The position numbers and the translations under genes are program-made. Source: Neorhizobium galegae (GTDB lineage: Bacteria > Pseudomonadota > Alphaproteobacteria > Rhizobiales > Rhizobiaceae). Taken from it: a stretch of DNA of 64,000 nucleotides. The DNA is taken from assembly GCF_017877055.1 (NCBI RefSeq), contig NZ_JAGIPG010000001.1:1302001-1366000 (forward strand). Direction: 5' to 3'. The notes under the pieces were generated by a model. That model saw nothing but the letters and a program-made list of their open reading frames with translations, was not told the origin of the DNA and ran no database searches. Of the stretch, positions 47,535 to 57,648 are shown one piece after another (the first letter of the stretch is position 1; each line of letters begins with the position of its first letter).

Positions 47535-48317
47535 GGAATGGGCCTTCCGTTGGTTGTGTCACGAGGCGCGGCACGGCATTGACCAGGGCCTTTGCCGCTG
47601 GCGATTGCGGGTTTTCGATCACCTGCCGCATCGGCCCGGTCTCGACCAGCCGCCCGGCCTCCATGACGGCGATCCGGTGGGAGACGGCGCGCAGGACGGC
47701 GAGATCGTGCGAGACGAAAAGATAGCTGATACCGCGTTCCTCCTGCAATTCGACCAGCAGTTCCAGAATCCTGCCGCGGATCGAGACATCCAGCGCCGAT
47801 ACCGCCTCATCGAGCACGATCAGCGACGGCTTGGTGGCGATGGCGCGGGCGATGGCGATGCGCTGCCGCTGGCCGCCGGAAACCTCGCGGATCGAACGTC
47901 CGGCATAACTCGCGGGCAGGCCGACGCGATCGAGAAGCGCTGCGATTTCTTGCGCGCGCCCGGCTTTCGGCACGATGTCGTGGATGCGCAGCGGATCGTC
48001 GAGGACGGAGGCGACAGTCGCACGCGGATTGAAGGCACCGAGCACATCCTGAAACACCATCTGCATCCTGGCCCGGTGGCGGCGCAGGTCGGTGCCGGAT
48101 AGCGACAGCCAGTCCTCGCCCTCGAAGCGGATCGAGCCGGCATCGGCCGGCAGCAGCCGCATCAGGATGCGGGCGAGGGTGGATTTGCCGCTGCCCGAGG
48201 CGCCGACGAGGCCGAGCGTCTCACCGGGTTCAAGCGTCAGTGAGACATCGCCGACCGCTGCAACGGCGCGGCCGCCGGAGGAAAAACGCTTCGAGAGGTT
48301 CTCGATGGCCAGCAGGG

Positions 48318-48321
<4 letters not shown>
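47524..48321 (-). CDS. Dipeptide-type ABC transporter ATPase, DppF-like
   Basis: The 265-residue ATPase has Walker A GASGSGKSTLARILMR, signature VSGGQRQRIAIARAI, Walker B LIVLDEAVSALD, and H-loop FVSHDLAVLRAVSH. It is shorter than typical DppF because it lacks much of the C-terminal oligopeptide-ATPase tail. It overlaps the DppD-like gene by 4 bp and the aminotransferase by 11 bp. One small oddity is Ala-Val where most homologues have Pro-Thr/Val in the D-loop region (DEAVSALD). Confidence 0.92.
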
Positions 48322-49096
<775 letters not shown>

Positions 49097-49100
<4 letters not shown>

Positions 49101-49927
49101 GGCTCCAGCCTCCGGCCGGCGAACGCCTTGGTGAGGCCTTCGCTGAACAGGTAGACACCGATGACCGTGATGACCAAGGCGATGCCCGGAAAGATCGACA
49201 GCGACGGCGAGGAGCGCAGGATGTTGCGGCCCTCGGCGATCATCGAACCCCAGGTGACCACGTTCGGATCTCCGAGGCCGAGGAAGGAAAGTGCCGCTTC
49301 CGTCAGGATCGCGGCTGCGACGATGATGGCGGAGAGCGCCAGAACCGGCGGCAGAGCGTTCGGCAATATCTCCCGGAAGGCGATTTCGGCCGGATGCATG
49401 CCGATCACCCGGGCGGAGGCGACATAATCCCGCTCGCGGATGGAAAGCACCTGCGCCCGCGTCAGCCGCGCCGGATCGGCCCAGGCACCGAGCGCGATTG
49501 CCAGAACCACGACCGGCACCGAAGCGCCGATGACGCTGACGAAGGCGAGCGCCAGCAGGAAGCTCGGGACGATCTGGAAGGCATCGACGACACGCATCAG
49601 CCCCTCGTCGATCAGCCCGCCGGCAAAACCGGCCGTCAAGCCGACGCAGAGGCCGATGGCAATTGCCGCCAACGCTGCCGCAAGACCGACGGCCAGCGAG
49701 GTACGGGTTCCATGGAGGATGCCAGCCAGCACATCGCGGCCGAGCCGGTCGGTGCCGAGCGGAAAGGCGGGATCGGTGAAGGGCGGCAGCAGCGCTCGGC
49801 CGGCGATGCGCAGCGGATCACCCGGCGACAGCACAGGCGCAAACAGCGCGACGAGCGCCAGAGCCGCCAAAATGCCGAGCCCGATCGCGCCTTCCGGCGT
49901 CCGGAGCAGATCTCGAAGGAGCCTCAT
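49097..49927 (-). CDS. Dipeptide-type ABC transporter permease, DppC-like
   Basis: This is a 276-residue permease with about six helices; the first is AIGLGILAALALVALFAP. The family motif FPLGTDRLGRDVLAGILHG and the EAA loop VASARVIGMHPAEIAFREIL are present. ATG at 49927 is chosen because GAGAGGG lies upstream and it leaves a 10-bp gap after the dppB-like gene; the longer frame to 49984 would overlap that gene. It overlaps the dppD-like gene by 4 bp. Confidence 0.92.
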
Positions 49928-49937
49928 GCACGCCCTC

Positions 49938-50927
49938 TCATGAATTGGGCTCCGAGGCACCGACGCGTGGGTCGAGTGCGGCATAAACGAGGTCGATGAC
50001 GAGATTGACGCAGACGACCAGCACGGCGCTGACGACGATGATGCCCATCAGCAGCGGCGCATCGCGACCACTGACGGCCTCCTGCGCCAGCCGTCCGAAA
50101 CCGGGAATGGCAAAGATGCTCTCGATGACGACGCTGCCGCCGAGCATGGCGGCCGATTGCAGGCCGAGCATGGTGACGAGCGGCAGAAGCGCGTTGCGCG
50201 CCACATGGCGCAGCACGATACGGCTCCGCGACAGCCCCTTGGAGCGGGCGAAGAGCACGAAATCCAGCGTCCAGGCTTCTGCCATGCCGGAGCGCATCAC
50301 TCGCAGGAACAGCGCCATATAGATCAGCGCCAGCGCACCGACCGGCAGGATGAGATGCCTGGCGATATCTGCGGCGCGGGCAATACCCGCCTTGCCGGAG
50401 GCGATGGTCTCGATGCCCGAGGTCGGCAGCCAGCGGAGCTGGACGGCAAAGACGATGCTGAGCACCAGGCCGAGCCAGAAGCTGGGGATCGCGTAAAGAA
50501 TGAGGGAAGCCGTAGAAAGTACTCTGTCTCTTATACTTTCTGGCTTTGCACCTGCGATGATCCCGAGCGCGGAACCGAAGCCGAAGGAGATCGCCGTAGC
50601 GCTGCCCATCAAGAGCAGCGTGTTCGGAAGTCGTTCAAGAATGAGATCGAGAACCGGCCTTCCGAAGGCGACCGACCAACCGAGATCGAATGTTGCTAGC
50701 GAGGAAAAATAGAGCCATAGCCGGGCGAGCATCGACTGGTCGAGGCCATAGGCCTGGCGCAGCGACTGGGCGACCGTCGCGTCGCCGCCGCCGATCGACA
50801 GGAGATAGGCATCCACCGCATCGCCGGAGGCGGATTCGAGCAGGAGGAAGGTCAGGACGACGACGATCAGCAGCACGGGGATGCTGCTGATCGCGCGACG
50901 TCGGATCAATCGAATGGCTCGGTTCAC
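49938..50927 (-). CDS. Dipeptide-type ABC transporter permease, DppB-like
   Basis: The 329-residue permease has an Arg-rich N-terminus, a first helix SSIPVLLIVVVLTFLLLESA, and then the characteristic long periplasmic loop including RQAYGLDQSMLARLWLYFSS. The EAA-like loop is FARSKGLSRSRIVLRHVARN. It follows the binding-protein gene by 40 bp without an obvious hairpin. With the DppC-like protein it forms the channel. Confidence 0.92.
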   Translation of the reverse strand: MNRAIRLIRRRAISSIPVLLIVVVLTFLLLESASGDAVDAYLLSIGGGDATVAQSLRQAYGLDQSMLARLWLYFSSLATFDLGWSVAFGRPVLDLILERLPNTLLLMGSATAISFGFGSALGIIAGAKPESIRDRVLSTASLILYAIPSFWLGLVLSIVFAVQLRWLPTSGIETIASGKAGIARAADIARHLILPVGALALIYMALFLRVMRSGMAEAWTLDFVLFARSKGLSRSRIVLRHVARNALLPLVTMLGLQSAAMLGGSVVIESIFAIPGFGRLAQEAVSGRDAPLLMGIIVVSAVLVVCVNLVIDLVYAALDPRVGASEPNS

Positions 50928-50967
50928 GCCGGAAAGCGCCTCTTTATCGGATGGTCTGCCGAGCCTA

Positions 50968-52572
50968 TCACGATTTCAGCGCGGTATCCGACCAGTTCGA
51001 TACGGCCCAGCGCGGATTGTTGGAGACGTTCTGCACCGTGTCGCGCGCCACCGTGATGAAGCCCCATTCGGCGACGTTGATCAACGGCAGGTCGGTGGCG
51101 ACGATCTTCTGGAACTGCTTGTAGAGTTCCGTGCGGGCCGAGGTATCGACCGTTTCCGCAGCCTTGGCGATGATGCCGTCGAGCTCCTTGTTCTCGTAGC
51201 CGCCCTGGTTGGAGAAGGGCACACCGGCCGGGATTCCGGACCGGACGAGGATGGTCGTCGAGATCGCCGGGTCGCCACGGAAAACCGGCGGGCCGATGGC
51301 AAGATCGAAGTCGTGATCCGTGTAGACCGCCTTCTGGTGGGCGGCGGAATCGGCGTTGATGAGTTGCGCGTCGATGCCGATTGCCGCAAGCGCCTGGCGC
51401 AGGTAATCGCCGAACTGTTTCGTTTCGTTGAAATAGGGCGCCGGGCGCAGTTTCAGCGAGAAACGAGTGCCGTTGGCGCCCTTCTTGTAACCGGCCTCGT
51501 CGAGCAGGGCATTCGCCTTGGCGGTGTCGAAAGCGTAGGTCGGCACGCTGGCGTCATAAAATTCCGGCGCGTTCTTCGGCACGGGGCCGGTCGAGGCTGT
51601 CGCGTAGCCGAGGAAGATCGTGTCGACGACGAATTTTTTGTCGATCGCATGGGCGATGGCCTGTCGCACCTTCAGGTCGGCGAGTTCCTTGCGGCGGTGG
51701 TTGATCTCGATGACGAGCTGATAGGTCAGCGCCTCGTAGCCCTTCGAGATGACTTTAATGCCGGGCACCTTGGAGATGCGGGCAAGATCGGTGAGCGGCA
51801 CGGCCGAGAAGGCCGCGAGCTGGATCTCTTCCGCTTCGAGCGCTGCGCCCGCGCCGGCGCGGTCCGGCAGGACGCGGAAGATGATCTCGTCAAGCTTCGG
51901 TTCGCCCTTGCCCCAATAATCTGCATTCCTGGTCAGGCGGTAATATTCGCCCGGCTTGTATTCGGTGAGCTTGAACGGGCCGGTGCCGACCAGCTTCACA
52001 TTGGCCGGGTTGGTGGCGATGTCGGTGCCTTCATAGAGATGTTTCGGCACGACACTGCTGACAACCGGCAGGGCGTTGCGGATGAGCTGCAAGGGTGTCG
52101 GCTTGGAGAACTTGAAGACGGCGGTCGTTGCGTCCGGCGTGTCGACGGCTTCGAGGTTTGCGAAGACCAGGCGGCCGAGGTTCTGCAGCGGCTTCCAGAT
52201 GTTGAGCGCCGAATAGGCGACGTCGGCCGAGGTGAACGGCTTGCCGTCATGCCATTTCACGCCCTCGCGCAGCTTGAAGGTGACCGACTTGCCGTCGGCA
52301 GAACCTTCCCAGGAGGTGGCGAGGCGCGGCGCCAAACCATCCTTGCCATCGAACGAGGCTTCGGCGAGCGGCTCGACCACCTTGCTTGCGATGAAGAACA
52401 CGCCGTTGGAGGCGACGATCGCCGGGTTGAGGTTTTTAGGTTCGGAATCTGCGGCGGCGATCAGCCGGTTGCCGGCACCTTGAGCAATGGCGAAAGTCGG
52501 CAAAGCTGTCGAGGCGAGCAGGGTGCCGCCCGCCTGCAAAAGGGTCCTTCGGGATAGGGTGGCGATCGTCAT
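50968..52572 (-). CDS. Dipeptide-type ABC transporter substrate-binding protein (family 5)
   Basis: This 534-residue periplasmic protein has a twin-arginine-like signal peptide (LSRRTLLQAGGTLLASTALP, cleavage near AIA-Q at about residue 30), so it may be exported folded by Tat. Family-5 motifs are LAPRLATSW, TFKLREGVKWHDGKPFTSAD, GTGPFKLTEYKPGEYY and VRQAIAHAIDK. ATG at 52572 follows GGAGAGAG. It starts a six-gene operon ending with the aminotransferase, suggesting that the imported solute carries an amino group. Confidence 0.92.
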   Translation of the reverse strand: MTIATLSRRTLLQAGGTLLASTALPTFAIAQGAGNRLIAAADSEPKNLNPAIVASNGVFFIASKVVEPLAEASFDGKDGLAPRLATSWEGSADGKSVTFKLREGVKWHDGKPFTSADVAYSALNIWKPLQNLGRLVFANLEAVDTPDATTAVFKFSKPTPLQLIRNALPVVSSVVPKHLYEGTDIATNPANVKLVGTGPFKLTEYKPGEYYRLTRNADYWGKGEPKLDEIIFRVLPDRAGAGAALEAEEIQLAAFSAVPLTDLARISKVPGIKVISKGYEALTYQLVIEINHRRKELADLKVRQAIAHAIDKKFVVDTIFLGYATASTGPVPKNAPEFYDASVPTYAFDTAKANALLDEAGYKKGANGTRFSLKLRPAPYFNETKQFGDYLRQALAAIGIDAQLINADSAAHQKAVYTDHDFDLAIGPPVFRGDPAISTTILVRSGIPAGVPFSNQGGYENKELDGIIAKAAETVDTSARTELYKQFQKIVATDLPLINVAEWGFITVARDTVQNVSNNPRWAVSNWSDTALKS

Positions 52573-52719
52573 TGCTCTCTCCTGCATCCAGCCATTTTCC
52601 AGCATATTGCCAGCGAAATGCGCGGTCGCACAGGCAGGAAATTCCTCTGCGGGGCATTCGGGAACAAATTCTTGGACGCGCAGGAGTGGTAGGTGAATTT
52701 TCCATTGCGCCATAAAGGT

Positions 52720-53292
52720 TTAGTGCCGGGTCTCCAGCTCGTCGCGAAGGGCTGCGAGGATCTCCGCTGCCAGCGGCGCATCGCCGGCCGCGCGGGCGAG
52801 CGTCAGCCCGCCGACCATCTGGGACAGAATGACGATCGACGTGCGGCGTCGATCCTCGTCGTCATTGCCATCGACGATCTCCTGAAGCAACTGCAAATGG
52901 TTTTCGATGCCCTCGGCGAAGACGGATTGCACCGCTTCACCCTGTCGGGAGGCATCGGCGCAGAGCGAGGCGAAGGTGCAGCCCCTGGCCCTGATGAGCA
53001 GGTTCGGCCGGGAAAGATACATGCCGGTGATTGCCTTCAGGGCTTTGTCACGGGTGCGGCCTATGGTCTCCCGCCAGAGGGCGGCGTTCAGCGCAAGCGC
53101 CTGGCGTGAAGCCTCGGCCGCGAGATCCATCTTGGATTTGAACTGGCCGTAAAATCCGCCATGCGTCAGGCCTGCCGCCTTCATCAGATCGGCAATGCCG
53201 ATGCCGTCAAAGCCGTATTCGCGGAACAATTCGCCGGCTTTCAACACCACGCGGGCACGGTTCTCCTCGGCTTCCTGGCGGCTTACCTTCAT
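52720..53292 (-). CDS. TetR-family transcriptional regulator
   Basis: The 190-residue protein has a TetR HTH (VVLKAGELFREYGFDGIGIA, DLMKAAGLTHGGFYGQFKSK) and a C-terminal TetR_C domain with CTFASLCADASRQG and a conserved LSQMVGGLTLARA helix, seen in regulators related to AcrR/QacR-like repressors. ATG at 53292 has AAGGAG six bases upstream; TTG at 53298 is an alternative. It is divergent from the ketosynthase gene with an inverted repeat between them, and upstream of the dipeptide-type operon on its own strand (147-bp gap). Confidence 0.9.
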   Translation of the reverse strand: MKVSRQEAEENRARVVLKAGELFREYGFDGIGIADLMKAAGLTHGGFYGQFKSKMDLAAEASRQALALNAALWRETIGRTRDKALKAITGMYLSRPNLLIRARGCTFASLCADASRQGEAVQSVFAEGIENHLQLLQEIVDGNDDEDRRRTSIVILSQMVGGLTLARAAGDAPLAAEILAALRDELETRH

Positions 53293-53327
53293 CGTCAACT
53301 CCTTCGAACATCTTGACTCTTATATTC

Positions 53328-53360
53328 TGATCGTCATTTAAGGGAGATAAATGATGATCA
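53328..53360. promoter_or_regulatory. Inverted repeat between tetR and the ketosynthase gene
   Basis: TGATCGTCATTT (53328-53339) and AAATGATGATCA (53349-53360) are inverted with 11 of 12 positions matching and a 9-bp spacer. It fills most of the 89-bp divergent gap and is the probable operator of the adjacent TetR protein. Confidence 0.72.
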
Positions 53361-53381
53361 AAATTTAAATCGAGGTGAAAC

Positions 53382-54671
53382 ATGCCGGGAAGACCGAGCG
53401 ACAGAATAGTGATCACCGGCATGGGCATGGTCTCGCCGCTTGCGAGCGGCGTGGAAGCCACCTGGAAACGCCTGATCGAGGGCCGTTCCGGCCTGCGCCG
53501 GCTGTCCGACGAGATGGTGCCGGATATCGATGCCAAGGTCGGCGGCGTCGTGCCGGGTATCGACGAGGATGAGTTCGGTTTCGACATCGACCTTGCGGTG
53601 CCGCACAAGGAGCGCAAGAAGATGGACCGTTTCATCGGCTTTGCGCTCGAAGCCTCGCGGCAGGCGCTGGAGCAGTCCGGCTGGGTGGCCGATACGGACG
53701 ACAAGCAGGACCGCACCGCGACGATCATCGCCTCGGGCATCGGTGGATTTCATACGATCGCCGAGGCGGTGCGCACGGTGGATGCGCGCGGCGCCGGCCG
53801 GCTATCACCTTTCACCATACCATCCTTCCTGGTCAATCTCGCGGCCGGGCATGTCTCCATCCGTTACGGTTTCAAGGGGCCGATCGGCGCGCCGGTGACG
53901 GCTTGCGCTGCAAGCGTGCAGGCGATCGGCGACGGTGTGCGGATGATTAGAAGCGGCGAAGTCGACGTCGCGCTCTGCGGCGGCACCGAGGCCTGCGTCA
54001 ACCGCGTGGCGCTTGGCGGTTTTGCTGCGGCGCGCGGCCTTTCCACTGCATTCAACGATACGCCGGAAAAGGCGTCCCGGCCGTTCGACGCGGCACGCGA
54101 CGGTTTCGTCATGGGCGAGGGGGCCGGCATCGTCGTCATCGAAACGCTCGAACACGCGGTGGCGCGCGGCGCGACACCGCTGGTCGAAGTGGTTGGCTAC
54201 GGCACCAGCGCCGACGCCTATCACCTGACGGCCGGTCCGGCCGACGGTTCGGGAGCCCAGAGAGCGATCCGGCGGGCGCTTCAGATGGCGGGTCTTCCGC
54301 CGGAAGCGATCGGTTATCTCAATGCGCATGCCACATCGACGCCGGTCGGAGATGCGGGTGAACTGGCTGCCATCAAGGCGATTTTCGGCACCGAGGGTGG
54401 TCCGGCGATCTCGTCCACCAAATCGGCAACCGGCCATCTGCTCGGTGCGGCGGGTGGGCTCGAGGCGATCATCACCGCGCTTGCCCTGCGCGACGGTATC
54501 CTGCCGCCGACCCTCAATCTCGAAGATCCCGATCCGCTGGCCGAAGGGCTCGATCTGATCGGTCCGCAGGCGCGTCCCGCCAAGGTCGAATACGCGCTAT
54601 CCAACGGGTTCGGTTTCGGTGGCGTCAATGCCAGCGTGATCCTGCGCCGCTTCGACGAAAACGCAAACTAG
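53382..54671 (+). CDS. Beta-ketoacyl-ACP synthase II-like ketosynthase (FabF family)
   Basis: This 429-residue condensing enzyme has a complete Cys-His-His triad: Cys175 in VTACAASVQAIGDG, His316 in NAHATSTPVGD and His352 in KSATGHLLGAAGG, at a constant offset of about 12 from E. coli FabF. It condenses malonyl-ACP with acyl chains. There is no neighbouring acyl carrier, FabG or FabZ gene, and the next gene is a thiolase, so it may serve a specialised lipid or aromatic pathway rather than bulk fatty acid synthesis. ATG at 53382 has GAGGTG upstream. Confidence 0.92.
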   Translation: MPGRPSDRIVITGMGMVSPLASGVEATWKRLIEGRSGLRRLSDEMVPDIDAKVGGVVPGIDEDEFGFDIDLAVPHKERKKMDRFIGFALEASRQALEQSGWVADTDDKQDRTATIIASGIGGFHTIAEAVRTVDARGAGRLSPFTIPSFLVNLAAGHVSIRYGFKGPIGAPVTACAASVQAIGDGVRMIRSGEVDVALCGGTEACVNRVALGGFAAARGLSTAFNDTPEKASRPFDAARDGFVMGEGAGIVVIETLEHAVARGATPLVEVVGYGTSADAYHLTAGPADGSGAQRAIRRALQMAGLPPEAIGYLNAHATSTPVGDAGELAAIKAIFGTEGGPAISSTKSATGHLLGAAGGLEAIITALALRDGILPPTLNLEDPDPLAEGLDLIGPQARPAKVEYALSNGFGFGGVNASVILRRFDENAN

Positions 54672-54682
54672 GGAGAGCCACC

Positions 54683-55861
54683 ATGTCCGAGGTCGTCATC
54701 GTCCAGCCGGTCCGCACCGCGATCGGCAAATATAACGGTTCACTCGCCGGCATTGCCGCCGTCGATCTCGGCGCCGTGGTGATCCGCGAGACGATCGCGC
54801 GCTCCGGCCTCGACGGCACCGAGGTGGCTTCGGTCACCATGGGCAATGTCGTGCAGGCCGGCAACAGGATGAACCCGGCGCGGCAGGCGGCGATCCATGG
54901 CGGCCTGCCGGTCTCGGTGCCGGCCGTTACCGTCAACCGCGTCTGCGGCTCGGGTGCCGAGGCGGTCGCCAGTGCGGCGAAGGATATCTGGCTCGGCCAC
55001 GCCAGAGCCGCCATCGCCGGCGGCATGGAGAACATGGACCGTGCGCCCTACCTGATGAGCGGCGGCCGTTGGGGTTATCGCATGGGCCACGCGGAAATCT
55101 TCGACAGCATGCTGCTCGACGGCCTGCATGACGCATTCTCCGACAAACACTCCGGCTGGCACACGGAGGACATGATCACCTCGCAGCAGATCAGCCGCGC
55201 GGACCAGGATCGCTGGGCGGCGCGCTCGCAGCAGCGGTTCAGCGTCGCGCAGGCGGAAGGCAGGTTCGCAGCCGAAATCGTCGGCATCGACCTTCCGGTG
55301 AAGGGCGGCGTGAAGAGCTTTTCCGCCGACGAAACGCCAAGACCGGATACGACGGTCGAAGCGCTTGCGAAACTGAGACCAGCCTTCCGCGACGACGGCA
55401 CGATCACCGCCGGCAATGCGCCGGGCCTCAACAGCGGTGCCGCGGCGATGATCGTCGCCGACCGGGCCTTTGCCGAAGAGAAGGGCCTGCACCCGATGGC
55501 GCGGCTTGTCTCCTATGGTGTCGCGGCCGTCGAACCGGGCATGTTCGCGCTCGGACCCATCCCGGCCGTTAAGCAGGCCCTCGACCGGGCCGGCTGGACG
55601 ATCGGCGATATCGAGCGGATCGAGATCAACGAGGCCTATGCCGCTGTGCCGCTCGCAGTGCTCAAGGGGCTCGGGCTGCCGGAGGACATCGCCAATGTCG
55701 AAGGCGGGGCGGTGGCGCACGGCCATCCGATCGGCGCGACGGGCGCGATTCTCACGACGCGGCTTCTCCATTCGATGCAGCGCGACGGCCTGAAGCGCGG
55801 TGTCGTGACGCTCTGCATCGGCGGCGGCCAGGGCATCGCGCTGGCGCTGGAAATGCTGTGA
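54683..55861 (+). CDS. Thiolase (acetyl-CoA C-acyltransferase family)
   Basis: The 392-residue thiolase has the full catalytic set: nucleophile Cys88 in NRVCGSGAEAV, His346 in GGAVAHGHPIGATGA and Cys378 in LCIGGGQG, matching C89/H348/C378 of the Zoogloea enzyme. It either condenses two acetyl-CoA or cleaves 3-ketoacyl-CoA. It follows the ketosynthase by 11 bp, an unusual pairing of ACP- and CoA-type chemistry. A palindromic repeat lies downstream before the convergent Rieske gene. Confidence 0.93.
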   Translation: MSEVVIVQPVRTAIGKYNGSLAGIAAVDLGAVVIRETIARSGLDGTEVASVTMGNVVQAGNRMNPARQAAIHGGLPVSVPAVTVNRVCGSGAEAVASAAKDIWLGHARAAIAGGMENMDRAPYLMSGGRWGYRMGHAEIFDSMLLDGLHDAFSDKHSGWHTEDMITSQQISRADQDRWAARSQQRFSVAQAEGRFAAEIVGIDLPVKGGVKSFSADETPRPDTTVEALAKLRPAFRDDGTITAGNAPGLNSGAAAMIVADRAFAEEKGLHPMARLVSYGVAAVEPGMFALGPIPAVKQALDRAGWTIGDIERIEINEAYAAVPLAVLKGLGLPEDIANVEGGAVAHGHPIGATGAILTTRLLHSMQRDGLKRGVVTLCIGGGQGIALALEML

Positions 55862-55930
55862 TTGGTGCAGAAATGCCCGGTGGGATTGTCCGCTGGGCTG
55901 GGGCGGCTGATGCTGCCTCGCGCTGTAGGT

Positions 55931-56010
55931 CGTCATCCTCGGGCTCTACCCGAGGATCCAGCATCCGCAGTGCCAGTCGGTGGATCCTCGGGTCGAGCCC
56001 GAGGATGACG
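55931..56010. repeat. Long palindromic intergenic repeat (rhizobial type)
   Basis: Two 30-bp arms (55931-55960 and 55981-56010) are inverted copies with one mismatch, separated by 20 bp. Each arm is itself built from the short palindrome CCTCGGG...CCCGAGG. A third partial copy (GACCCGAGGATG) follows at about 56015. It sits between convergent genes. It resembles the RIME-like palindromic elements dispersed in Rhizobiaceae genomes; family membership was not verified. Confidence 0.85.
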
Positions 56011-56030
56011 GCGTGGACCCGAGGATGCCC

Positions 56031-56444
56031 TCAGATCTCGACGACGACATAGTCCTCATCGATGGAGACCGGAAAGGTTTCGGCCTGATACGGGCCTTCC
56101 GTCAGCGTTCCGCCCTTGGCGACGGACACGTCGAAGCTCTTGACGCGGGTGCGGGCCGGGTCGCACCAGGATTTGCCGGTGCGGATGTCGAATTCCCAGC
56201 CGTGCCAGGGGCAGCGGATCAGTTCCCCGTGCCGGGTCATGCGGACCTTGCCGGGCTCGTCGGCTTCCGCAAGCCCGACCACCTGGCCGCGGCAGAGATC
56301 GGCACCTTCGTGCGGGCAGCGGTTGGCGATGGCGAAGAACTCGCCCTTGACGTTGAAGAGGGCAATGTCGCGGCCTGCGACCTTCACCAGCTTAGATTTG
56401 CCGTTTTCGACTTCGTCGACCTTGGCGATGACGTGACGGGCCAT
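56031..56444 (-). CDS. Rieske [2Fe-2S] ferredoxin-like protein
   Basis: The 137-residue protein has a single Rieske cluster site: C43-P-H45 and C78-P-W-H81, with GKVRMTRHGELIRCPWHGWE. A C-terminal beta segment follows. It could be the electron carrier of a ring-hydroxylating or demethylating oxygenase, but no catalytic oxygenase or reductase gene lies nearby. It is the last gene of an operon with two amidohydrolases (61-bp gap), which suggests it supports their pathway in an unrecognised way. Confidence 0.9.
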   Translation of the reverse strand: MARHVIAKVDEVENGKSKLVKVAGRDIALFNVKGEFFAIANRCPHEGADLCRGQVVGLAEADEPGKVRMTRHGELIRCPWHGWEFDIRTGKSWCDPARTRVKSFDVSVAKGGTLTEGPYQAETFPVSIDEDYVVVEI

Positions 56445-56505
56445 TCTCTGTTCAATCCATCGATGTTGACTGCGTTTCCGAAAGAGCTGCTGCTCGCCTT
56501 CCGGG

Positions 56506-57645
56506 TCACGGCAGGCGGTAGACGTTCTTTGCGTTGTCGCGAAAGATCTGCGCGCGCTCGGTCGGCGACAGCGGCACCTTGAAGGCGTAGCGCGGATCGT
56601 CGAAATCCCAGTGCGGGTAGTCGGTCGAGAACATCAGCCGGTCTGTGCCGACCCACCGCAGCGTGTCGAGCAGGTGGCGGTTGTTTTCCGGCTCCTCGAT
56701 CGGCTGGGTGGTGAACCAGACGTTCTCGCGGATATAGTCGGACGGCGGCCGCTTCACATGCGGGACTTCGGAGCGCATCCGCTCCCACTGCTTGTCGAGC
56801 CGCCACATCAGCGGTGCCGCCCAGGCAAAGCCGCCTTCGACGACCACCAGCTTCAGCTTGGGAAATCGTTCGAAGACGCCTTCGAAAACCATGCTGGTGA
56901 CGACGCTCTGCAGGCTGTGCGAGAAGGCGTAATGCTCCTCGATATAGAAGTTCAGCCAACCGGCGCCGCTATTGGTGTGCTGGCCGTAGGCGGCGGAATG
57001 CATGCCGATCGGCATGTCGTAATGTTCGGCGGCCTCGTAGATCGGCCAGTAGCGGCGGCGGCCCGCCGGCTCGATGGTGCGCGGCGGAATGGCGATCTGG
57101 GCAAAACTCCGGTCGCCGATACGCGCCTCGATTTCGGCGAGAGCCGCCGGGACATCTTCCTGGGTGACGGAGATCGAGGCTTTCAGCCGCGGGTCCGGGC
57201 CTGTCCATTTGTCGAGCTGCCAGTCGTTGACGGCAGCGCACATGGCGGCGCCGAGTTCCTGGTTCAATGTCGACGAACCGGCCGCCAAGGGCTGCAGGAT
57301 GCCGTATTCGATGCCGAGCGGATCAAGCAGCTGCTCCTGCAGATAGGCAAGGTCGGAGGCCGGCGGTCCGCCGTTCGGCGGCCAGGCGTCGCGGCGCATG
57401 CCGTTGCCGGGCGTCATGCGCGGATAGGGCAGGGTGCCGACGACCGGATTGGCGCTGCGCTGGCCATAGTCGGCGAGATGATCACGCCAGCGAACGGGCA
57501 GGAATTTCGCAAGTTCGGCGGGCGAACCGAAGGCCGGGTGGATATCGCAATCGACGATCCCGAGCCTGGCGTCTGCCCCCCTATCTTTTTCCAAAGTGGG
57601 GTCCTTTTCCGGAGTGGTGTCCTTGTCCAGAACGGCATGGTCCAT
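56506..57645 (-). CDS. Amidohydrolase-2 family protein (ACMSD-like), copy B
   Basis: The 379-residue TIM-barrel protein belongs to the ACMSD/decarboxylase amidohydrolase group. Metal-site motifs are GIVDCDIHPAFG (Asp-x-His in place of the usual His-x-His), a mid-barrel His in MPIGMHSAAYG, and the catalytic Asp in MFSTDYPHWDFDDP. The N-terminus carries a short imperfect repeat with a 6-residue period (KDTTPEKDPTLE, about residues 8-19), absent from the sister protein. It starts 3 bp after the sister gene. Members decarboxylate aromatic or muconate acids or hydrolyse lactones; the substrate is unknown. Confidence 0.87.
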   Translation of the reverse strand: MDHAVLDKDTTPEKDPTLEKDRGADARLGIVDCDIHPAFGSPAELAKFLPVRWRDHLADYGQRSANPVVGTLPYPRMTPGNGMRRDAWPPNGGPPASDLAYLQEQLLDPLGIEYGILQPLAAGSSTLNQELGAAMCAAVNDWQLDKWTGPDPRLKASISVTQEDVPAALAEIEARIGDRSFAQIAIPPRTIEPAGRRRYWPIYEAAEHYDMPIGMHSAAYGQHTNSGAGWLNFYIEEHYAFSHSLQSVVTSMVFEGVFERFPKLKLVVVEGGFAWAAPLMWRLDKQWERMRSEVPHVKRPPSDYIRENVWFTTQPIEEPENNRHLLDTLRWVGTDRLMFSTDYPHWDFDDPRYAFKVPLSPTERAQIFRDNAKNVYRLP

Positions 57646-57648
57646 GGC

